Shown: one piece after another, positions 32,808-38,565 of the stretch
How positions within the stretch are numbered: the stretch's first letter is position 1
Layout of the letters: each line of letters opens with the position of its first letter
NCBI GenBank assembly: GCA_014378775.1
Contig: JACMMZ010000002.1
Location: 1-38,565 of the forward strand
Origin: Pseudobdellovibrionaceae bacterium
GTDB lineage: Bacteria > Bdellovibrionota > Bdellovibrionia > Bdellovibrionales > Bdellovibrionaceae
Direction of reading: 5' to 3'
DNA length: 38,565 nucleotides
Position numbers and translations under genes: made by a program
The notes under the pieces: generated by a model
What the model saw: only the letters and a program-made list of their open reading frames with translations
Databases searched by the model: none
Told to the model about the DNA's origin: nothing

Positions 32808-34742
32808 CTAGTTTGTGGGCTCAGGATTTTCCCGGATGACCGGAGAAAGTGTGATTTTTCGATCGAGGGGTCGGCTAGCGACCCAGATTTTTTCGTCAAA
32901 CTCGTGGTTATAATCTCGTACGATGTCTAAGGCCATTTTTTTGTTGGTGATCGTCACTAAGTTCTCATCGTTTAAGTCATTACCACTGGTTGACCAGTTC
33001 TGCGAGCCAATGATGATAGTTTCTGGCTGGTACGTCCCGTTTTTCAAACGACGAGTCAGGCTGGCTGTTTTGTGGTGATTTAATCCCGGCCAGTCACTGC
33101 TACGAACCTCAACTGATCCTTTAGATTTTCCGGCAAAGGGGTTTTTATCGTATAAATTTCCGTTGGGACTGTTAGCCCATGAACCGTTTCCAGCACCGCT
33201 TAATCGATCGGTTGCAATTTGAATCTCAACTCCTCGAGCAACGGCCAATTGCAGAGCGCGAACCAATTCGAAACCGCCACTTCCAAACATACTAATTCTG
33301 AGTCGATCACCTTTTCGCGCGGAGTAGAGTAAAGGAAGAATAACTCGATGTTCAGCATCGTCGGTCGGCGAGAAATGCACACGAACCTGGGTGCCATCAT
33401 CGAAAATAAAATTTCGATGAGTATTAGGACGCTTTTTATTGTGAAAGGCTCCGGTCACTAAAGATTGAGGATGGACGGAATTTGAGTTCGGTTCAAACAT
33501 TTCCTGAAATTCATCTCGGAAAGCCTGCGCGATTAAATCATTCTTAATTAAAATCGACATGTTGGCATTTTCTTCGCTGCCCATGCATGATCGCGATATA
33601 TTTGCGGTTCCAGTCCAAACCGACTTCTGGTGATTTTCATCTTCGAAAACAATAAACTTATTATGCATTATTCCGGCATAAGGGTATTCGACATGGACCA
33701 TCGCTTCTTCATTTGTCTGCTTTTTGGAATTCAGTAACCGCATAAATTCCATCGTGGCGCCGTACTGGAAATTCATTCGCGTCACGGTTTGATTTGAAGT
33801 ACTAGCCGCTTTATTCACAGACATCCAAACGGCATCATTAATCGCAGCCATTCCGTTACCTTTATAGGATGGATCAATCTTCAGCAGCTCAGTGGCCACA
33901 TGAGACTTGGCCGAGTTCGGTTTCATCAGTTGAGTTTCATTTATCGCATCTTTTAAAAAACCTTCGACCCATAACGGTGCTCCGAAAGCCCAGTTCGATC
34001 TGTTTTCCGGCACGATATACGAGTAATCAATTACTTGGGCTAAGTTTGTAATAAAATAAGAATCGCCTTTTTTGATAAGGTCGTAATCGCGCAGCATGGT
34101 ATTAGGAAGCGGAGAATCATTCACATCGACCACCGCTTGCACCGAAATATCCTGATCTACTTTTTCTTTCACAGCTTGAAAAAAAGGAGACATGGTGCCT
34201 TCGATATCATCAATTCCGTACAGAGCCATCCAAATAGATTTAATATTTTTTTTTCTAATTTCACTAGCTAGTTGCATGGCCAAAGTTTTCTCAGGAATGA
34301 TATAGGGCTTTTGCTTTTTGATGTAGTTATCAAACCAACCTTGAGTAAAGTAGTAATTAATATCTAATTTTTTACCTGCATTAATTGGCTTACCTAAATC
34401 TTTATTTATATCAATTCGCATGAAAGCAGACGGCATAATCACAGGTGCGGATTCTAGACAGGTGATATCTTCGAAGCTATCGCATAAAATAAACTGAAGT
34501 GATGATCCCAACAATCGCGGAACATCAGTTTTATAATTTTTCATATTCGGAGTCAGCTGGATCTGGGCAAGATAGGTTGCAATTTTAATCACTTGATCGG
34601 GGGGCGCATGCTTTAAAGCTTTTCTGAGATAGAGAACATTATCGGAAACAGCTTTCATGTCTTTTGTAGTAAAAGTCTGGGCCTGAGCCCAAGAAAGTTG
34701 AACCGTCATGACGAAACAAATAAGATGAATCAATTTAGTCAT
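32808..34742 (-). CDS. Secreted phospholipase-D-fold (HKD) protein
   Basis: This 644-aa protein has a cleavable signal peptide (MTKLIHLICFVMTVQLSWAQAQ) and no lipobox, so it is periplasmic or secreted. HKD half-site one is H360-N-K362 (MHNKFIVFED) with WTGTANIS after it; half-site two is H556-H-K558 (LNHHKTASL) with IIIGSQNWSTSGND after it. A perfect GGAGG Shine-Dalgarno lies about 7 nt before the ATG. The domain order matches the lipoprotein paralogue downstream, so the pair probably arose by duplication and one copy gained a lipid anchor. A role in attacking prey membranes or nucleic acid is plausible but inferred. Confidence 0.9.
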   Translation of the reverse strand: MTKLIHLICFVMTVQLSWAQAQTFTTKDMKAVSDNVLYLRKALKHAPPDQVIKIATYLAQIQLTPNMKNYKTDVPRLLGSSLQFILCDSFEDITCLESAPVIMPSAFMRIDINKDLGKPINAGKKLDINYYFTQGWFDNYIKKQKPYIIPEKTLAMQLASEIRKKNIKSIWMALYGIDDIEGTMSPFFQAVKEKVDQDISVQAVVDVNDSPLPNTMLRDYDLIKKGDSYFITNLAQVIDYSYIVPENRSNWAFGAPLWVEGFLKDAINETQLMKPNSAKSHVATELLKIDPSYKGNGMAAINDAVWMSVNKAASTSNQTVTRMNFQYGATMEFMRLLNSKKQTNEEAMVHVEYPYAGIMHNKFIVFEDENHQKSVWTGTANISRSCMGSEENANMSILIKNDLIAQAFRDEFQEMFEPNSNSVHPQSLVTGAFHNKKRPNTHRNFIFDDGTQVRVHFSPTDDAEHRVILPLLYSARKGDRLRISMFGSGGFELVRALQLAVARGVEIQIATDRLSGAGNGSWANSPNGNLYDKNPFAGKSKGSVEVRSSDWPGLNHHKTASLTRRLKNGTYQPETIIIGSQNWSTSGNDLNDENLVTITNKKMALDIVRDYNHEFDEKIWVASRPLDRKITLSPVIRENPEPTN

Positions 34743-34844
34743 AACTTAACCTCCAATGAAGTTAGCTTCGAAATGAGTGCCAACTGAGATCGTGCAGGAA
34801 GTTTTTAGGGCCTTGAAAAGCCAGCAAAAGCCCTTAATTGATCA

Positions 34845-34870
34845 ACACCGGTGTCAAAGTTTTTGACACC
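34845..34870. repeat. Overlapping inverted repeats upstream of the PLD gene
   Basis: GGTGTCAAA (34850-34858) and TTTGACACC (34862-34870) are perfect inverted copies around a 3-nt loop. The palindrome ACACCGGTGT (34845-34854) overlaps the left arm. No T run follows on either strand, so it is not a plain terminator. It lies 9 nt after the protease stop and about 100 nt before the PLD start on the transcribed strand. It may be an operator or an RNA-processing hairpin. Confidence 0.65.
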
Positions 34871-34878
34871 CACTCAAA

Positions 34879-35658
34879 TTATTTCTTAAGAATATAGCCT
34901 GATTTAATCAAAATATTTTTTATCGGAGACTGTGAGATAAACATCGCATAGTTTTCTAAGGCAGGCGTAGTGGTCCCGTCTTCCATCGTTTCTCCATCAC
35001 CTGATTTGTGCAGTCCAACGATTTTACCAGTGACGACGTCTAAGACGGCCGCTCCACTGCTCCCGGCCAAGGTATCACAAACATGATGCATCAAAGCTGG
35101 AAATAAACTTTTTGCGGTCACAGCTTCGGTGCGGCAGTACTTCGACCACGACAAGGGGGCCTCTTCGGGATAAGAAAAAATTGTTACAAAAGCGCCGGCT
35201 CGCAATTTCTTGCTCCAATCAATATTTATTTTTGCTGACGGAGGGTTAGAAACTTTCATAATTGCGAAGTCAAAATTTTCAGTATCACTTCTTTGTGCGG
35301 CCACGATTTCTAAACAAGTCGAAGTCTTTGGATTTACGGTTCCTTCGGTCCATGCCCATTGAATCGTTTCATCGGAACATTTTTCGTTCAATTTTAATTT
35401 CTCGTCAAAAAATGTTTGCCAGAAACAATGGCCTGCCGTTAACACGAAACCCTGACCAATATGGGTCACCGTGCAACCCGAACTCAATTTTCCGATCGCG
35501 CTCATCGAATTTTTAAACAGAGTCGGAATATTTGAAAAGTCGGATTTAACGAGAACGAGATCATTCGCACCGATGATACGATCTGGTCCCGCCCAAGCCG
35601 GTTGAACAAATAAAGTTTTCGTAGAAATCAAAATTGTTAAAATTAAGGCTATCTTCAT
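34879..35658 (-). CDS. Secreted trypsin-like serine protease
   Basis: This 259-aa protein has a signal peptide (MKIALILTILISTKTLFV and an AWA|G-type cleavage site). The chymotrypsin-fold triad is visible: His77 in VLTAGHCFW, Asp130 in ENFDFAIMKV and Ser201 in LAGSSGAAV. Cys62 and Cys78 sit where the loop disulfide around the catalytic His usually forms. The Ser motif is GSSG, not the usual GDSGGP, which is seen in distant S1 families. Its start overlaps the rlmE stop (ATGA). A secreted hydrolase beside the PLD genes fits an envelope or prey-digesting role, which is inferred. Confidence 0.88.
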   Translation of the reverse strand: MKIALILTILISTKTLFVQPAWAGPDRIIGANDLVLVKSDFSNIPTLFKNSMSAIGKLSSGCTVTHIGQGFVLTAGHCFWQTFFDEKLKLNEKCSDETIQWAWTEGTVNPKTSTCLEIVAAQRSDTENFDFAIMKVSNPPSAKINIDWSKKLRAGAFVTIFSYPEEAPLSWSKYCRTEAVTAKSLFPALMHHVCDTLAGSSGAAVLDVVTGKIVGLHKSGDGETMEDGTTTPALENYAMFISQSPIKNILIKSGYILKK

Positions 35659-36260
35659 AAATTCTCCTTGGAATTTTTTTTAATCCCAATTAAAAAGATC
35701 TCTTTTGAAATCTTTCGAGTTGAATCCGGTTTTACGATTTCGACCCGACTAAATTCTTTTTTCATCAAATCACGCAAAGTAGCAAATTCATCTGAGTGAA
35801 ATAGTTTGCAAACAAAATGACCGTCTTTTTTCAAAAATTTCTGGGCGACGTTAAGTGCAATTTCGCACAGCTCAAAAGAGCGTGTTTGATCCGTTACCCG
35901 AATGCCAGTTGTTTTCGGTGCCATATCTGAAAGAACCACATCGAAGGAACCGCTAAATCCGTTTTGCAAAAAAATTTCTTCTAGATTAATATCGCGCAGG
36001 TCAGCTTGAATAAAAGTGGCATTGGAAAGTTTTAAAGGAATCGAAGTCAAATCAACACCCAGTATACGTCCCTGGAGCCCAATTTTTTTGGCGCAGTATT
36101 GTGACCACGAACCCGGACTTGCACCAAGATCTAAAATTTTTTGATGAGGATGAATAATTTTAAGCTTTTGATCGATCTCTTCGAGTTTAAAAACAGATCG
36201 CGCCAGGAAGTTTTGCTCTTTGGCTTTTTTAAAATAGTGATCTTTTGGGTTATAACTCAT
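35655..36260 (-). CDS. rlmE: 23S rRNA 2'-O-methyltransferase RlmE (FtsJ/RrmJ)
   Basis: This 201-aa protein has the SAM-binding motif DLGASPGSWSQY and the K-D-K-E tetrad of 2'-O-methyltransferases: Lys25 in RSVFKL, Asp112 in LSDMAP, Lys152 in CKLF and Glu187 in SKEIFLIG. The enzyme methylates a ribose in the 23S A-loop and helps late 50S assembly. It is the first gene of the protease run, overlapped by 4 nt, an odd partner for a secreted protease. No Shine-Dalgarno; see the promoter at 36267-36295. Confidence 0.95.
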   Translation of the reverse strand: MSYNPKDHYFKKAKEQNFLARSVFKLEEIDQKLKIIHPHQKILDLGASPGSWSQYCAKKIGLQGRILGVDLTSIPLKLSNATFIQADLRDINLEEIFLQNGFSGSFDVVLSDMAPKTTGIRVTDQTRSFELCEIALNVAQKFLKKDGHFVCKLFHSDEFATLRDLMKKEFSRVEIVKPDSTRKISKEIFLIGIKKNSKENL

Positions 36261-36266
36261 GTCGTT

Positions 36267-36295
36267 TATCTATCAAATCAGTTGTAACCTGTCAC
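36267..36295 (-). promoter_or_regulatory. Putative sigma70-type promoter of rlmE
   Basis: On the minus strand, GTGACA (36290-36295), a 17-nt spacer and TAGATA (36267-36272), 6 nt before the ATG at 36260. No Shine-Dalgarno. Confidence 0.4.
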
Positions 36296-36319
36296 AGAGT
36301 GTTTTAAATTCAAAGCTCT

Positions 36320-36469
36320 ATGGATGTTATGTGGATTCTCGTTTTCTTTTTTGCATTTATTACAATGGCTTTTGTGGCTTTCGCCTGTTTTTTCCCTGAA
36401 TGGGTCGGAATCACTGGTAAAAAAGCCCGTGAGATCCAGGAACATCAAAAAGAAGATCCTAAGGCTTAA
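36320..36469 (+). CDS. Small single-pass membrane protein (49 aa)
   Basis: The ATG at 36320 encodes MDVMWILVFFFAFITMAFVA and then FACFFPEWVGITGKKAREI, ending in a charged, hydrophilic tail. One membrane segment (about 4-25) with a short cytoplasmic basic and acidic tail is clear. The stop overlaps the convergent transporter stop by 4 nt (TTAA), the kind of packing seen for real genes here. No Shine-Dalgarno. Function unknown; small one-pass proteins often modulate membrane complexes. Confidence 0.6.
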   Translation: MDVMWILVFFFAFITMAFVAFACFFPEWVGITGKKAREIQEHQKEDPKA

Positions 36470-37728
36470 ATCGAAACCTGTGGGCTTTTCACTTTCAACA
36501 GGTAATAAAATCCGATCACAAATAAAATCAACAAACTTAAAATGGCGTACTGGGCATTCGAAAATAAAATAGTCGAAACCGCCATCAAAATAGGCCCTAA
36601 AACGGATGCGAACTTTCCGAGGAGATTAAAAAAACCGAAATACTCACCCGCATTGTCCGCAGGAATTAATTGAGCAAACAAAGATCGAGATAAAGCTTGA
36701 ATGGATCCCTGAGCTAAACCGATACAGGCGGCCATAATGTAAAAATGAATTTCGGTCTTCATTTGCGAGGCCCCGATCACCGCTAAAATATAAATAAAAA
36801 TACTGGTCAAAATCACTTCGCGAGAGCTGTATTTGCCGGCTAATTTTCCCGCGAAATAGGCCGAAGGGAAACCCACAAATTGAACCAGCAACAAAGCTTT
36901 AATCAGCGAAGCCGATTCCAAATTAATGGCCACTCCAAAATCAACCGCCATCGCCATAACCGTGGAAACTCCGTCGATGTAAAACCAGTAGGCCAGAAGG
37001 AAATAAAAAAGGTTTTTATTCTCGAAAATCCTTATCGCAGTTTGATGAAGTTGACTTATGGAGTGTTTAATCAGCAAAGAAATTTTCTCATTTGAAAGTT
37101 CATGGGTGGGCTCGTCCACAAAAAGCAAAATCGGGATGGAAAATAAAAACCACCACACCGCCACAGTGACAAACGATAATAATACTGCGGCAACGGGAGT
37201 TTCGATCCCGAAGATTTCAGGCTTAAGGTACATCATGACGTTCACCGCGAATAGAACTCCGCCAGCTAAGTAACCGAAAGCGTAACCCAGTGAAGACACC
37301 ATATCGTAGTCTTTGGGTTTAGCCACGGAGACCAAAAGAGAATCATAAAATATGGTGCTGGCAGTACAAAAAAACAAGGCCAAGCCGTAGACCACTGCAG
37401 CCCCGTACCACTGACCCTCGGGAATATAAGCCAACGCCAGAGTCAAAAGCACCCCGACCAGCATAAAAGATCCTAATAATATTTTTTTATATTTTTTCTT
37501 ATCTGAAATGACCCCGAGCAAAGGAGACAACACAGCTAAAGCAAAACCGGAAATGGCGAGAATCCAACCTAGGCGTTGGGTACTTAAATTCTCGTCTGCT
37601 CCTAAACTCCAGTATTTCTTAAAAAAAATGGGAAAAAAACCCGCCATAACCGTGGTATAAAATACGCTGTTTGCGCAATCATACAAAATCCATGAGACAA
37701 CAGACTTCTGAGAGATTTTTGGTTTCAT
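36466..37728 (-). CDS. UMF1/Atg22-type major facilitator transporter
   Basis: This 420-aa protein has about twelve hydrophobic segments. The start WILYDCANSVFYTTVMAGFF is typical of UMF1/Atg22-like transporters, and GVISDKKKYKK after helix 2 is the MFS loop A motif. The substrate is unknown; members are linked to amino-acid or metabolite efflux. It is divergent from the Rrf2 gene. A TATGAT (37736-37741) ends 7 nt before the ATG, but its -35 is weak. Confidence 0.85.
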   Translation of the reverse strand: MKPKISQKSVVSWILYDCANSVFYTTVMAGFFPIFFKKYWSLGADENLSTQRLGWILAISGFALAVLSPLLGVISDKKKYKKILLGSFMLVGVLLTLALAYIPEGQWYGAAVVYGLALFFCTASTIFYDSLLVSVAKPKDYDMVSSLGYAFGYLAGGVLFAVNVMMYLKPEIFGIETPVAAVLLSFVTVAVWWFLFSIPILLFVDEPTHELSNEKISLLIKHSISQLHQTAIRIFENKNLFYFLLAYWFYIDGVSTVMAMAVDFGVAINLESASLIKALLLVQFVGFPSAYFAGKLAGKYSSREVILTSIFIYILAVIGASQMKTEIHFYIMAACIGLAQGSIQALSRSLFAQLIPADNAGEYFGFFNLLGKFASVLGPILMAVSTILFSNAQYAILSLLILFVIGFYYLLKVKSPQVSI

Positions 37729-37773
37729 ACCCTAGATCATATAAGATCTCTCTTAAAATACCACGAAATTGTC

Positions 37774-37802
37774 TTGAAAAAATAGGATTTTGAGTCCAAA
37801 TT
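37774..37802 (+). promoter_or_regulatory. Putative promoter of the Rrf2-family regulator
   Basis: TTGAAA (37774-37779), a 17-nt spacer and CAAATT (37797-37802), 6 nt before the ATG at 37809. The spacer region could also hold an operator for autoregulation, which is inference. Confidence 0.35.
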
Positions 37803-37808
37803 CAGCGG

Positions 37809-38243
37809 ATGGTAAACGTTCAATTTGCGACTTCCGTTCACATCATGCTGGCTTTAGCTTTAACTGCTAAAGCTGATTGTCCAAAACTTCCGAACTCGGA
37901 TGTTTTGGCGGAAAGTATTCATACTAATCCCGTGGTTGTGCGCCGTTTACTTTCTTTACTCAATAAAGCGGGATTGATTAAATCCGCTCGCGGAAAAAAC
38001 GGCGGAGTGCAGTTAAATAAGTCCGTTTCAGAAATTAATTTGAAAGATATTTACGTAGCTTTGCAAATTGAAGACTCCATTAAACCGCACAACAAACCTC
38101 AAAAAAAAGACTGTGCTGTCAGTTGCTCTATTCACAGCATCATGTCAGCAGTCACCGAAGGTTATCAAAAAACCAATTTAAAATATTTAGAATCTTTGAA
38201 ACTTTCAGACCTAATAAAAAAAGTTAAAATTAACAAAGCTTAG
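37809..38243 (+). CDS. Rrf2-family (YwnA-like) transcriptional regulator
   Basis: This 144-aa winged-helix protein matches Bacillus YwnA in the recognition helix region: ESIHTNPVVVRRLLSLLNKA, then GLIKSARGKNGGVQL. Cysteines at CAVSC (about residues 102-106) and Cys24 may sense redox or bind an iron-sulfur cluster, but the three-Cys set of IscR/NsrR is not clearly present. It probably represses its own or neighbouring genes; the divergent transporter is the nearest candidate target. Confidence 0.88.
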   Translation: MVNVQFATSVHIMLALALTAKADCPKLPNSDVLAESIHTNPVVVRRLLSLLNKAGLIKSARGKNGGVQLNKSVSEINLKDIYVALQIEDSIKPHNKPQKKDCAVSCSIHSIMSAVTEGYQKTNLKYLESLKLSDLIKKVKINKA

Positions 38244-38248
38244 CGAAA

Positions 38249-38565
38249 ATGGATTGGACCGTACCCCACGTCATCTTTGAAGATGACCATCTAATCGCCT
38301 TATACAAACCTTGTGCTTACTACGTCCATCCCCCGGAAAGTAAGTACGCCAAACAACGTGTCGGTCGAAATACCTGTATTCATTGGCTGGAAGACTCACG
38401 TAAGATCTACGCCAATCCGATTCATCGTCTGGATTTTGCCACTGAAGGAATTGTGATTTTTGCCAAAACACGCGATGCCAATCAAAAATTAAATCTTATG
38501 ATGCGCGCCAAAGAATTCAATAAATACTATGATGCCATTGTGCGGGGCTGGTTTAAAGATCCCTA
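38249..38565 (+). CDS. TruC-like tRNA pseudouridine synthase (5' part; runs off the window)
   Basis: ATG at 38249, 5 nt after the Rrf2 gene stop, opens a frame reading VIFEDDHLIALYKPCAYYVH, later the catalytic IHRLDFATEGIVIFAK (the Asp is the nucleophile), and YYDAIVRGW. The last motif resembles TruC, which modifies U65 of tRNA. It is a second compact RluA-family enzyme in the window, alongside the one at 12457. Only the first 105 codons are present. Confidence 0.87.
   Translation, partial: MDWTVPHVIFEDDHLIALYKPCAYYVHPPESKYAKQRVGRNTCIHWLEDSRKIYANPIHRLDFATEGIVIFAKTRDANQKLNLMMRAKEFNKYYDAIVRGWFKDP

Noticed and set aside
34757-34783. Sigma54-like site (TTGGCAC then TCGA) before the PLD gene
   Set aside because: The -24 half matches but the -12 half lacks the required GC (GA instead), so the call is too weak.
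36324-36572. 82-codon frame overlapping the small membrane protein gene
   Set aside because: It is out of frame with the cleaner 49-aa gene, runs into the transporter antisense and has a composition unlike a real protein.
1-38565. CRISPR array, tRNA, rRNA, insertion sequence or prophage
   Set aside because: No regularly spaced repeats, tRNA cloverleaf, rRNA segment, transposase or phage structural gene was seen.

Overview
The window is about 38.6 kb of dense, AT-leaning chromosome. It most resembles a Bdellovibrio-type predatory or Bdellovibrionota bacterium. The gene set points there: a class III pilin, many secreted hydrolases and lipoproteins, a LysM protein, an L,D-transpeptidase, and a Gram-negative envelope kit (Lnt, an LptF-type permease). 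Low GC, lineage-restricted proteins and no E. coli-like gene order fit too. The taxonomic call is inference from gene content. I see no rRNA, tRNA, insertion sequence, prophage or CRISPR array.

Layout: 1-1413 (minus) holds the start of a DnaJ-like gene, a small anchored repeat protein and pilA. 1525-7502 (plus) is a run of clpS, clpA, a lytic transglycosylase lipoprotein, a possible 24-codon mini-ORF and a subtilisin-like protease. 7505-8278 (minus) encodes a zinc-ribbon membrane protein. 8299-12306 (plus) is lnt-mutS2. 12457-13430 has a pseudouridine synthase and a BolA protein divergent from a 29-bp spacer. 13434-18955 (minus) is a five-gene run: SDR dehydrogenase, fumC, unknown, zinc-ribbon/Tudor-like protein, UvrD/Rep helicase. 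19036-20700 (plus) is EVE protein, DusC-like synthase and glutaredoxin, closed by a terminator. 20752-22687 (minus) has an exported protein, trxA and a degenerate receiver protein. lptF lies at 22746-23840 (plus). dprA (24100-24915, minus), an L,D-transpeptidase, a LysM/TPR pair and a ComEC split into two proteins (27723-29394) follow. 29384-36260 (minus) is rlmE, a secreted trypsin-like protease, two secreted phospholipase-D-fold proteins and a large lipoprotein. The right end has a 49-aa membrane protein, a UMF1-type transporter, an Rrf2 regulator and the start of a TruC-like pseudouridine synthase.

How it works together: pilA, dprA and the split comEC are parts of a DNA-uptake route. Many products act on the envelope or outside it: transglycosylase, L,D-transpeptidase, LysM protein, two proteases, two PLD-fold proteins and several lipoproteins. 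The most system-like block is the cassette at 29384-35658, whose last gene may carry an ADP-ribosyltransferase-like C-terminus (weak inference).

A second theme is translation initiation. About eleven genes at the head of transcription units have a -10-like hexamer ending 5-8 nt before the start codon and no Shine-Dalgarno, as expected of leaderless mRNAs. Other genes in the same window carry strong Shine-Dalgarno sites.
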